Source: Clostridia bacterium (GTDB lineage Bacteria; Bacillota; Clostridia; Christensenellales; Aristaeellaceae). Taken from it: DNA of 64,000 nucleotides. The position numbers and the translations under genes were made by a program. Location: assembly GCA_017395065.1 (NCBI GenBank), contig JAFPWH010000033.1:1-64000 (forward strand), written 5' to 3'. Positions 8,798 to 16,566 of this stretch are shown here, in pieces. The notes beneath the pieces are model-generated. The model was not told the origin of the DNA. It saw only the letters and a program-made list of their open reading frames with translations, and did no database searches. Each line of letters opens with the position of its first letter. Within the stretch, counting starts at the first letter, position 1.

Positions 8798-9835
8798 CTA
8801 AATCTCGTACGCGGAATAGGCGGACATGATCTGCCTTGCGAGCCTGTCGTCGCTTGCGATTCGCATAAGGCCGCGTACCGTGTCGAACCGGGGCTCGGCG
8901 CTCTGGTATACGTCGAGACCGGTCTCGTTTTTGAGCCTTTCCGCGAGCATGTACATTTCGCTTCCGCCGCCGGTCAGGCAGATGCCGTTTCTGAGGATGT
9001 CGTTTGAAAACTCCGACGGAATGTTGAACAGCGCGTCACAGATCGTGCTCACGAGCGCGGAAACGGGGCCCGAAAGCGCGTCGCAGATTTCGCCCGAATT
9101 GATCTCGGCGGTCACGGGACGGCCGTTTCGGATGTCTCGTCCGCTGAGCGTTTGAACGTTTTCCATATCGGTCTTTACGGCACTTCCCAGATCGCGCTTT
9201 AATTCCATTGCCACGCCCTTGGGAATCACGAGGCCGTGCTTTCTGCGCACATATTCCGTGATCGCGTCGTCGAAGGCAGAAGAGCCCGTCTTCGCGTGCC
9301 GGTTCAAAACGATGCTGCCGGCGCTTATGACCGAGACTTCGGTGACGTTCGAGCCGATGGAAACGATAAGCTGTGCCTCCGCTTTGTCGATGTGCCGCTT
9401 CATGCTGACCGCGGCGGCGACGGGTGCCTTAACGACAAATACCTTTTTCGCCCCGGCCAGCTGCGCTGCGTTTACGAGAGCGGCGCGCTCAACGCGCGTG
9501 GAGCCTTCGTTCACGCTGAGCGTCAGGCGGCACTTTTCGAGCGGCTTGTGCTTTCCGCTGGCTTTTTCGATGGCGCTTAAGATCAGAATCGCCGCAAGCT
9601 CGCTGTCCGCGATCCCGCCGAAGGAGATGGGGGAGACCAGAAGCGCTTCGTCCCCGGTCCGCCCGTCCATGTGCCTCGCCTCATCGCCCGTCGCGTAGAC
9701 GTCGGTCGGGCGCTTTGCGTCCACCAGCACGGCGCTTGCACAACTGTACACTGCCGCCTTCTCGTCGGTCAGGATGTATGTATTCGTACTGCCCAGATCG
9801 GCAGCGATGTTGCCTATAAAGGAAATAGCCGGCAT
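8798..9835 (-). CDS. mreB: MreB-like actin homologue with degenerate ATPase motifs
   Basis: A 345-residue actin-fold protein in the mreB position just upstream of mreC. Phosphate-1 loop DLGSTNT (residues 13-19) and the adenosine motif LTGGGS are kept, as is GDEA at 50-53. Two other motifs are lost: the canonical EP of the catalytic EPMAAAIG loop reads Ala137-Pro138 (KAPVAAAVS), and the phosphate-2 DIGGGTTE motif reads SIGSNVTE (159-166), so the acidic residue is Ser159. In MreB these residues act in ATP hydrolysis and Mg binding. The protein may therefore bind nucleotide without turnover, or serve as a filament scaffold. The gene symbol is by position and fold. Confidence 0.85.
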   Translation of the reverse strand: MPAISFIGNIAADLGSTNTYILTDEKAAVYSCASAVLVDAKRPTDVYATGDEARHMDGRTGDEALLVSPISFGGIADSELAAILILSAIEKASGKHKPLEKCRLTLSVNEGSTRVERAALVNAAQLAGAKKVFVVKAPVAAAVSMKRHIDKAEAQLIVSIGSNVTEVSVISAGSIVLNRHAKTGSSAFDDAITEYVRRKHGLVIPKGVAMELKRDLGSAVKTDMENVQTLSGRDIRNGRPVTAEINSGEICDALSGPVSALVSTICDALFNIPSEFSNDILRNGICLTGGGSEMYMLAERLKNETGLDVYQSAEPRFDTVRGLMRIASDDRLARQIMSAYSAYEI

Positions 9836-9847
9836 TCTGTCCTCCGT

Positions 9848-10405
9848 TTATACGATTTGCCCGAGCATTTTCTCAAACAGTTCGCTGGGAAAACCCACGA
9901 TATTGTCATAGGAACCCGTGTAGCGCTTAACGAATTTCGCGGCGCCGCCCTGTATCGCGTAAGCGCCCGCCTTGTCCATCGGTTCGCCGCTTTCGACGTA
10001 GTCGATGATCTGCTGATCGCTCAGATCGTAAAACTCGACCTTCGTCGTATCGCTGCATACGAGTTTTTTGCCGCTTATGCCGTTTAAAAGACATATTCCG
10101 CTGATGACTTCGTGCGTTTTTCCGCTGAGCGCCCTGAGCATGCGGAAGGCGTCTTCTTTGTCGTGGGGTTTGCCAAGCGCGCGGCCGTCCAGGCTCACGA
10201 GCGTATCCGCCGCGATGATGAGCGCGTCTTTTTCTTCGTCGGCGACCCAAAGCGCCTTTCTTTCGGCGAGCGTGCGCACGACGGCGCCGATGTCGCTTTT
10301 CACGTCGTCCTCCGGCGCATTGGAGCAGTGGACGGTGAAGTCGTAGCCCAGGCGCGTCAGTATTTCGCGTCTGCGCGGGGAAGCCGAAGCCAGTACAAAT
10401 CTCAT
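9848..10405 (-). CDS. maf: Maf family nucleotide pyrophosphatase
   Basis: House-cleaning enzyme that hydrolyses (modified) nucleoside triphosphates, typically dTTP/UTP, to monophosphates. The 185 residues start with the Maf signature LASASPRRREIL (residues 5-16) and contain AADTLVSLDGRALGKP and SGEPMDKAGAYAIQGG, both conserved in the family. It is the first gene of the elongasome operon, 12 bases ahead of mreB; maf is commonly found beside mreBCD. A sigma-A-like promoter lies just upstream. Confidence 0.93.
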   Translation of the reverse strand: MRFVLASASPRRREILTRLGYDFTVHCSNAPEDDVKSDIGAVVRTLAERKALWVADEEKDALIIAADTLVSLDGRALGKPHDKEDAFRMLRALSGKTHEVISGICLLNGISGKKLVCSDTTKVEFYDLSDQQIIDYVESGEPMDKAGAYAIQGGAAKFVKRYTGSYDNIVGFPSELFEKMLGQIV

Positions 10406-10425
10406 AGCCCTCGTCCTGTAATTAC

Positions 10426-10472
10426 ATAATACACTATGATACAGTATATCACAAATGCACGCATTTTGGCAA
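10426..10472 (-). promoter_or_regulatory. Promoter of the maf-mreBCD-mrdA-minD-rodA operon
   Basis: Two overlapping sigma-A-like pairs read towards maf: TTGCCA (10467-10472) with TATACT (10443-10448), 18-base spacer, and TTGTGA (10449-10454) with TATTAT (10426-10431), 17-base spacer. Either could be used; the second starts transcription closer to the gene. Confidence 0.65.
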
Positions 10473-10555
10473 GGACAAAAGTGTTCACATCGTGCTAATA
10501 AATCTTAACACGCTTCTCCAATACCGTATGTTTTGTGGTTTTTTATTGTAGACAA

Positions 10556-10590
10556 TCAGCCGGTTGCACGAATTTCGCACAGCCGGCTGA
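10556..10590 (-). terminator. Inverted repeat downstream of the xylanase gene, possible terminator
   Basis: Perfect 8-bp inverted repeat TCAGCCGG (10556-10563) and CCGGCTGA (10583-10590), with a further TGC/GCA pairing inside. On the minus strand it follows the xylanase stop by about 15 bases. The T-run after it is poor, so termination is plausible but not certain. Confidence 0.4.
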
Positions 10591-10604
10591 AAACGGTGTT
10601 TTGT

Positions 10605-12116
10605 TTACTCTGCGTTGCCGATAAGATCGATAAGCTTGTAAAAGGCGGGCTTGGGGGAGAGATTTTTGTCGAACAGAAGCGGATGGCGGTTCGCCAGCCA
10701 GCTCAGATCGTCCGTCACGCCCCAGGTGTGTACGGCCTTGATCTTGTCGGCGAAGAGCAAAAACTCCTTAAACAGTGCTTCATAGCGCCCGGCCTGCATC
10801 GTGTACGCAGAATCGTTCAGCGCGGATACCTTGATGTCCAGTTCGCTGATCCTTATCCAAAGTCCTCTTGCGGCGACCTTTTCGAGCGCGCTGTGCAATT
10901 GGGCGATCGTTGGCGTCGTGAGCTCGTAATGGCACTGAAAGCCGTAACCGTCGATGTTTCCGGTTTCCGTAAGCCTGTCCAAAAGGCGAAGGATACCGCT
11001 CAGTTTGGGCTCATAGGGCGTACTGTAATCGTTGTAGTACAGAAGCGTCCCCTCGGGCGCGTATTTGCGAGCGATTCCGAAGGCAATCTCGATGAAGTCT
11101 TCACCGACGACCTTCGTCCAGTTGGAGGCGCGCAGCTTTCCGCTGTTGTCGTCGATCGCTTCGTTCACGACGTCCCAGCTTACGATGAGCCCCGGATAGT
11201 TTTCGTCCATATATGCCATGATGAGGCGCACATAGTTGTCGAGGCGCGCGATCATCGTTTCGCGGCTCACGAAGGGCTTGCTCGTGTCGTACAACTCGTG
11301 AAAGAAAGCCTCGGGCGTCTGCGCGTGCCACACCAATACGTGGCCGTGCACCTTTACGCCGTGCTCGAAGCAGTATTTCAGCATGGGTGCAGCGCTGTCG
11401 AAATGCACGGCGACGGCGGCATCGTCCTGCTTTGCAAGCTCCCTGCAGGCAGCTACGTCGAGCACATAATCGGGCTTCAGTTCGTTTCCGCAGGTCATGA
11501 TGTTGAACTGCGTGGCGTAAAAATCCATTCGCTGCGCATTGAGCGCCTCGAGCTGTGTTACCGCGCAGCCGAAGTCGAAATACGGCGCATAGACCGAGCT
11601 CAGGCTCGGAAGATTTGCGTCGTAAGACAGCCCCTGCCCCTTTACGTGGAAGTTCCTCATCGAAAAGCTGAGGCTTCCGTTGCCGACGGTCTCCACATAG
11701 AGCACGTACTGATCAAATTCGCCGAAGGTATATGTGCAGGAAAGCCTTGTCCATTCGCCTTTTTTCGCGACGGCCCTGGCAAGGTTTTCATAGCTTTCGG
11801 TGCCGTTTCTCGTGTGGGCGACGCTGATCATGAACTCTGCGCTGTCCAGACTGTCCTGATACACCTCGGCACTGATCTCATACTGGCTGCCGGGTACCAG
11901 ATCAAAGTATCTGCCCGGCGAATTCCAGCTGTCCGTCCTTCCGCTTATCTTGAGCACGCCGTCCTCTGCGACTGCTTCGGCTGAACCCGTCGACCTTGGA
12001 AACCAGCCGTCAAGCCCCTGTGAAAAATCGGAGGTGTAATCCAGCACCGTATCCTCTGCCCACGCAAAGAGCGGCAGAAGACACAGCGCAAGGAGGATCG
12101 AAACAATACGCTTCAT
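10605..12116 (-). CDS. Secreted GH10 endo-1,4-beta-xylanase with N-terminal carbohydrate-binding module
   Basis: Hydrolyses internal beta-1,4 bonds of xylan outside the cell. The start at 12116 is chosen because it opens a clear signal peptide (MKRIVSILLALCLLPLFAWA, cut after AWA) and has AAAGGTGA just upstream; the longer frame would run into the preceding gene. Residues of about 22-155 form a beta-sandwich of the CBM4/9/22 type (FSQGLDGWFPR, EISAEVYQDS). The catalytic domain follows, with the acid/base Glu in WDVVNEAIDD, the nucleophile Glu in ISELDIKV, and HGHVLVWHAQTP. It has 503 residues. The GH127 gene ends 5 bases upstream, so the two are co-translated. Confidence 0.92.
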   Translation of the reverse strand: MKRIVSILLALCLLPLFAWAEDTVLDYTSDFSQGLDGWFPRSTGSAEAVAEDGVLKISGRTDSWNSPGRYFDLVPGSQYEISAEVYQDSLDSAEFMISVAHTRNGTESYENLARAVAKKGEWTRLSCTYTFGEFDQYVLYVETVGNGSLSFSMRNFHVKGQGLSYDANLPSLSSVYAPYFDFGCAVTQLEALNAQRMDFYATQFNIMTCGNELKPDYVLDVAACRELAKQDDAAVAVHFDSAAPMLKYCFEHGVKVHGHVLVWHAQTPEAFFHELYDTSKPFVSRETMIARLDNYVRLIMAYMDENYPGLIVSWDVVNEAIDDNSGKLRASNWTKVVGEDFIEIAFGIARKYAPEGTLLYYNDYSTPYEPKLSGILRLLDRLTETGNIDGYGFQCHYELTTPTIAQLHSALEKVAARGLWIRISELDIKVSALNDSAYTMQAGRYEALFKEFLLFADKIKAVHTWGVTDDLSWLANRHPLLFDKNLSPKPAFYKLIDLIGNAE

Positions 12117-12121
12117 CCGCT

Positions 12122-14062
12122 TCACCTTTCCTTTCCGTGCGTTCTGACCCATACGCGCATTTCGCCTTTTCCGCGGTTGTTCCACGCGTAGTACGGCACG
12201 AAACGGGCCGTGCAGTCTTCGCAGACGGGTTTTCTGTCCTGCGCGTAGAGCTCGTATTCGTCCCAGCCGTTCAGGCTTATGCGTTTGGCCGGACAGCTGA
12301 TCTCTACGATGCCGCCCAGCTTATCCTGCTTGAACTCGGCCTCGAATCCGTTTTCGGGATCGATGCTGAGGTTCGAAAGCATATCTCCGTTGTCCTTTTC
12401 CTCCAGACAGTAGACCATCGGGCCTCTCTTTACCGCGACGAGTCCCGCGTCCTGACTCACCCTGGGATTTGCACTAACCGTGCTCACGGGCATTTGCAGA
12501 TCGTACAGGATCACGTCTCCCTTTTTGAGATCGTTTATGTAGAGATAGCCTTCGTCCATCACCGTCTCCGGGCTTGCGCCGTTTACGGTAAGGGTATAGC
12601 TGCGCACCCATCTTGGCAGACGAAGAGCAAGCACGAAGCCGTCGAAACTCTCTTTGATCTCAAACTTCATTACGCCGTCCAGCGGGTATCGCGTATCTGC
12701 GGAAAGCGAGACGCTGCCTCCTTCGAGCTTGGTCTTTACGTCGCAGCAGGTGAAAAGATTTGCATACAGCGTGTTCTTTTCCGCCATGAAGACGCTTGAT
12801 GGAAGGTTTGCGATCATGCGCGCGAGGTTTGGCGGACAGCAGGCGCAGCCGAACCATTTCTGCCTTTCGGGCTTTATGTGGGCGATGATCTGGCTTTTTT
12901 TGCTGCGCTCGGGAATACATTCGAGGGGATTGACGTAGAAGAAGCGATCCCCTTCGAGATTCATGCCCGAGATCGTTCCGTTATAGAGCATTTTGTCCAT
13001 GACGTCGCCGTATTCGCCCAGGGGCCTAAGCCGTATCATGCTCTGGCAAAGGAAGAACATGGCGATCGAAGCGCATGTTTCTCCGTAAACGGTATCGTTG
13101 GGCAGATCGAAGTCGAAGGTAAACGCTTCTCCGAAAGCCGTCTGGCCGACTGCGCCGGTTATGTACATCTGTCTGCGCGTTATGTTTTTCCACATATTGT
13201 CGCAGACGGTTCTCAGCGTTTCGTCGCCCGTTTCCCTTGCGACCTCCGCGACGCCGATCAGAAGATAGACCTGCCTTACCGCGTGGCCGATCGCCTGAAA
13301 CTGCTCCCTTACGGGGGAGCCTGCCTGATAGTAGACGTTTTTGGCGTAAACGCTGCGCTCCCACGCGTAGGACGAGGCGCGCTGCTCGGCCTCCCTGTCG
13401 AAGTACTGCGCCGCGCTGCCCCTTTCGTCGATAAAGTACTTGGCCAGGCGCAGATGCTTTTCGTCTCTGGTGATCGAGTAGAGCTTGACCAGTGCAAGCT
13501 CGATCTCCTCGTGGCCGGGATAGCCGTGCTTTTTGTTTTCTTCGGGGCCGAACGTCGCGTCGATCAGGTCGACGTAGCGCGACATGATGTCGAGCAGCTT
13601 GCGCTTGCCGGTGGCTTCATAGTACGCGCAGGCCGCTTCGAGCATATGTCCCGCGCAGTAGAGCTCGTGGTTGTCCCTGAGGTTCGTAAAGCGCTTGGTG
13701 ACGTCGGTCAGCTGATAGTAGGTGTTCAGATAGCCGTCTCCCGTCTGCGCCTTTTCCATAAGCTCCACCGCGTAGTCGATGTGCTTTTCGGTCTCGGGGT
13801 CGTCTCTCCACACAAGCATGTAGCTTGCCGCTTCGATCCATTTGGCAAGGTCGCTGTCCTGGAAAACGCAGCCGCCGTGCGGCGCGTCGATCAGCCCCGC
13901 TGCCGCCTTCAGATTGCGTATGCAATAGCTCGGCGCGGCGTCGGGCACGAGGTCGTTCAGCGTCTCCCACTGGTAGGGGATCATTCGGTCAGCCACCCTG
14001 TCCATGAGCGTGCGAAGGAAGGACGGGCGGATGTTCACGTCTTTTGAAGATACTTTCTGCAT
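12122..14062 (-). CDS. GH127 beta-L-arabinofuranosidase
   Basis: Predicted cytoplasmic glycosidase releasing beta-linked L-arabinofuranose from arabino-oligosaccharides or hydroxyproline glycans. It is 646 residues with no signal peptide. The N-terminal (alpha/alpha) barrel shows the family's WIEAASYML, GDGYLNTYYQ and HELYCAGHMLEAA motifs. The zinc/thiolate active site of the family is visible: Glu and Cys in YGETCAS, and the paired cysteines in WFGCACCPPN. It lies between an amidohydrolase and the secreted GH10 xylanase, fitting intracellular finishing of arabinoxylan- or pectin-derived pieces. Confidence 0.9.
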   Translation of the reverse strand: MQKVSSKDVNIRPSFLRTLMDRVADRMIPYQWETLNDLVPDAAPSYCIRNLKAAAGLIDAPHGGCVFQDSDLAKWIEAASYMLVWRDDPETEKHIDYAVELMEKAQTGDGYLNTYYQLTDVTKRFTNLRDNHELYCAGHMLEAACAYYEATGKRKLLDIMSRYVDLIDATFGPEENKKHGYPGHEEIELALVKLYSITRDEKHLRLAKYFIDERGSAAQYFDREAEQRASSYAWERSVYAKNVYYQAGSPVREQFQAIGHAVRQVYLLIGVAEVARETGDETLRTVCDNMWKNITRRQMYITGAVGQTAFGEAFTFDFDLPNDTVYGETCASIAMFFLCQSMIRLRPLGEYGDVMDKMLYNGTISGMNLEGDRFFYVNPLECIPERSKKSQIIAHIKPERQKWFGCACCPPNLARMIANLPSSVFMAEKNTLYANLFTCCDVKTKLEGGSVSLSADTRYPLDGVMKFEIKESFDGFVLALRLPRWVRSYTLTVNGASPETVMDEGYLYINDLKKGDVILYDLQMPVSTVSANPRVSQDAGLVAVKRGPMVYCLEEKDNGDMLSNLSIDPENGFEAEFKQDKLGGIVEISCPAKRISLNGWDEYELYAQDRKPVCEDCTARFVPYYAWNNRGKGEMRVWVRTHGKER

Positions 14063-14102
14063 CGTTTGCCTCCGTTGCTGCTTTAAGCAAATAGCGTGCC
14101 TG

Positions 14103-15242
14103 TTACAGTACGTTTATTCCGTTTACGAATACGTACCGGTTGACTGCGCTGATCTCGAAGGGATCGCCCTCGCAGATCACGATGTCGGCGTCCTTGCCCG
14201 CCTCAAGCGAACCGATCCTGTCGCTTGCGCCTATGTGCTGCGCGGGATTGATCGTGATTGCCTTGAGGGCTTCGAAACGGTCCATGCCCGCCTTTACGGC
14301 AAGCCCCGCGCAGATCGGCAGGTATTTTTGCGGGATCACAGGGGAATCCGTAATGATGCTCACGTGGCAGCCGGCTTTTGCGAGGATGCCAGGAGTCGTC
14401 CAGCTTTTGTCCTTGAGCTCGAACTTGCTTGCGTGGCCGAGCGTGGGGCCGACCGCGAGCATGTAGTTTTCCCCGGCAAGCTCATCCGCGATGAGGTGCC
14501 CTTCGGTCACGTGCTCCAAAGTAAGCTGCACGCCGAATTCCTTTGCGATGCGGATCGCCGTAAAGATGTCGTTTGCCTGATGCGCGTGCGCCTTCAGGGG
14601 AAGCTCGCCCTTGATGACGGGCACCAGTGCCTGAAGCTTCATGTCGAAGGCCGGCTTTTTGTCGGGAGCGTCCTGAGCAAAGTCGAGCTTGTCTGCGTAT
14701 TCCCTGGCCTTGAAGAGCATTTCTCTCAACCTTGCCGCGGTGGTCATACGGCTCGAATTGCCCTTGTCCCGGTAGCACCTTTTGGGGTTTTCACCGAAGG
14801 CGCACTTCATCGCAGTCGGGGATTTCACCACCATTTCGTCTACCCGGATCCCCACGGGCTTGATCGCGGCGAAGGTGCCGCCGAGCACGTTGGAGCTGCC
14901 TGGGCCCACGTTCAGCGTGGTAACGCCCGCCTGCACTGCCTCGGTGAGCGCGTAGTCTCTTGGATTGATCGCGTCGACGGCGCGCAGCTGCGGCGTGACG
15001 ATGTCGCCGTATTCGTTGTAGTCCTGCCCTTCAAAGCCGATTCCCCAGCCGTCCAGACCGATGTGGCCGTGCGCTTCAACAAAGCCGGGATAGGCGTTCA
15101 GGCCGCTCAGATCGATGACCTGCGCGTCGTCTGCGTCCAGCTTGCTGCCGATGGCGGAAATCTTCCCGTCTTTGATCAGTATGTCACCAATATAGGGCTC
15201 TTCGTGAACTGCGTCGTGGATGAAAACGTTTTTTAACAGCAT
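14103..15242 (-). CDS. Metal-dependent amidohydrolase family protein
   Basis: A 379-residue protein of the amidohydrolase superfamily, subtype close to imidazolonepropionase-like hydrolases. A beta-sandwich start (DILIKDGKISAIG) is followed by the metal-binding EAHGHIGLDGWG, later HAHQANDI and LEHVTEGH, then the catalytic Asp in SIITDSPVIP, and it ends with GSLEAGKDADIVI, which is typical of the fold. The substrate cannot be read from sequence. It is placed 40 bases ahead of the GH127 gene, and after a hairpin that separates it from the Gfo/Idh gene. Confidence 0.85.
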   Translation of the reverse strand: MLLKNVFIHDAVHEEPYIGDILIKDGKISAIGSKLDADDAQVIDLSGLNAYPGFVEAHGHIGLDGWGIGFEGQDYNEYGDIVTPQLRAVDAINPRDYALTEAVQAGVTTLNVGPGSSNVLGGTFAAIKPVGIRVDEMVVKSPTAMKCAFGENPKRCYRDKGNSSRMTTAARLREMLFKAREYADKLDFAQDAPDKKPAFDMKLQALVPVIKGELPLKAHAHQANDIFTAIRIAKEFGVQLTLEHVTEGHLIADELAGENYMLAVGPTLGHASKFELKDKSWTTPGILAKAGCHVSIITDSPVIPQKYLPICAGLAVKAGMDRFEALKAITINPAQHIGASDRIGSLEAGKDADIVICEGDPFEISAVNRYVFVNGINVL

Positions 15243-15262
15243 CGGTATATTCCTCCGGAAAA

Positions 15263-15296
15263 TAAAGTAAAATCCGGCTGCGGCGGGGCAGCCGGA
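15263..15296 (-). terminator. Intrinsic terminator after the Gfo/Idh/MocA gene
   Basis: Perfect 9-bp stem (15273-15281 with 15288-15296), loop of six, followed on the minus strand by TTTTACTTTATTTT. It should stop much of the transcript from the upstream promoter. No separate promoter is visible for the amidohydrolase, so the downstream genes may depend on read-through. Confidence 0.75.
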
Positions 15297-15308
15297 AGGA
15301 AAAGCTTC

Positions 15309-16469
15309 TCAGATTTCGGGAATCTTGATTTCGATTTCACGCCCGAGTTCGGCGCTTCTGCAAATACCGTCGATGATCGCCTGATTGTAGAGAATCTGGG
15401 ACGAAGGCACGGGCGCCTTGCCGCCCTCGAGTATGGCGTCCAGGAAGGAACGGATCTTTTTGTAGAACAGGCCCTTGTCCTTGTTCTTGAGGATCGGGAT
15501 CTTTTCCTGCATCTGTACGCCGGCAAGATCGTGATACAGCGTCATTTCGCCGCCCACGCTGCCATTCCAGCAGTCAGTGGAGGGGATGCGAAGGCCGGCT
15601 TTGGTGCCCAGGATGATCGTGTCGCCGGGCGTGTCCATGTGCATTGCCCAGGAGATGCGGAAGTCCAGTATGATGTCGCCCTCCAGACGGATGAAGCCGG
15701 CTGCGAAATCGTCCACGCTGAAGCGCTTTGCGTTTTCTTCAGCGGAGTGGAAGCGGTCAGCATACTGATATTCGGGATTCGTGCCGAAAAATGCGCTCTT
15801 GTAGCCCGTTACCGTAAGCGGCTTGGGATAGCCGACGGCGTTTAAGACCATGTCCAGCGAATAGCAGCCGATGTCGCCCAGCGCGCCGATGCCGGCGGTA
15901 TCCTTCTCGATAAAGGTGCTGTTGGGGATGCCACGCCTTCTGCCGCCGCCGGTCTGAATATAGTAAACCTTTCCAAGCGCGCCGCTTTCGACGATCTTTT
16001 TGATCATCTGCATGTTGGCGTCTCCGCGGGGCTGGAAGCCTATGGAGAGGATCTTTCCGCTGCGCTTTTCGGCGCGGCAAACCTCCACGGCCTCGTCCAG
16101 CGTTACGGTAAAGGGCTTTTCGAGCAGTACGTTCATGCCGTGATCCAGCGCGTAGATAGCGGGGCCCGCGTGCTGGCAGTTATAGGTGCAAATGTCCACG
16201 GCATCCAGATGCTCGGCGTCGATCATTTCCTTATGGCTGGGGTAGAAGCGAACGCCCTCCACACCATATTTTTTCATGAACGCTTCGGCTTTTCCGGGAA
16301 TGAGATCGGCCGCCGCGACGACCTCGACGTCCTCGAGCTCCTTATAGACTTCGATATGGCTTTCCGCTATCCAGCCGCAGCCAACCAAGCCCACCTTCAG
16401 CTTGCGTTTCGATGTCTTCTGCTCTTCTTCAAACGCCTGAGTAAACTGACTCAATACGGTATCGCCCAT
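15309..16469 (-). CDS. Gfo/Idh/MocA family NAD(P)-dependent oxidoreductase
   Basis: Sugar or inositol-type dehydrogenase of 386 residues. The N-terminal Rossmann fold contains VGLVGCGWIAESHI (about residues 27-40); the conserved LLEKPFTVTLDEA carries the catalytic Lys of the EKP motif, and GALGDIGCYSLDM the conserved Asp-Ile-Gly. It is expected to oxidise a sugar or cyclitol carbon in the cytoplasm; the precise substrate is unknown. It has its own near-consensus promoter and a terminator, next to hemicellulose genes, so a role in handling a released sugar is likely. Confidence 0.9.
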   Translation of the reverse strand: MGDTVLSQFTQAFEEEQKTSKRKLKVGLVGCGWIAESHIEVYKELEDVEVVAAADLIPGKAEAFMKKYGVEGVRFYPSHKEMIDAEHLDAVDICTYNCQHAGPAIYALDHGMNVLLEKPFTVTLDEAVEVCRAEKRSGKILSIGFQPRGDANMQMIKKIVESGALGKVYYIQTGGGRRRGIPNSTFIEKDTAGIGALGDIGCYSLDMVLNAVGYPKPLTVTGYKSAFFGTNPEYQYADRFHSAEENAKRFSVDDFAAGFIRLEGDIILDFRISWAMHMDTPGDTIILGTKAGLRIPSTDCWNGSVGGEMTLYHDLAGVQMQEKIPILKNKDKGLFYKKIRSFLDAILEGGKAPVPSSQILYNQAIIDGICRSAELGREIEIKIPEI

Positions 16470-16490
16470 CGTAAACCTCCTAAAATTTCA

Positions 16491-16517
16491 GCCGTAAAAG
16501 ACGGCTGCTTTTACGGC
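16491..16517 (-). promoter_or_regulatory. Perfect hairpin at the 5' end of the Gfo/Idh transcript
   Basis: GCCGTAAAAG (16491-16500) and CTTTTACGGC (16508-16517) form a perfect 10-bp inverted repeat with a 7-base loop. The likely transcription start from the promoter upstream falls inside or at its edge, and the ribosome binding site AGGAGG follows it. It could be an operator for a sugar-responsive repressor or an mRNA-stabilising 5' hairpin. Confidence 0.6.
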
Positions 16518-16520
16518 TTC

Positions 16521-16549
16521 ATTATAGCATATTGATTTACTGCTGTCAA
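16521..16549 (-). promoter_or_regulatory. Consensus sigma-A promoter of the Gfo/Idh gene
   Basis: TTGACA (16544-16549) and TATAAT (16521-16526), both perfect, separated by exactly 17 bases, read towards the oxidoreductase gene. A promoter this strong is normally held by a regulator; the adjoining hairpin is the best visible candidate site. Confidence 0.88.
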
Positions 16550-16566
16550 AGCATATTTCAACAAAA

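Noticed and set aside
10533..11984. 483-codon open frame antisense to the xylanase
   Set aside because: Mirror of the GH10 gene, whose catalytic motifs are intact on the other strand.
12878..14047. 389-codon open frame antisense to the GH127 gene
   Set aside because: No recognisable protein features and fully covered by a supported gene.
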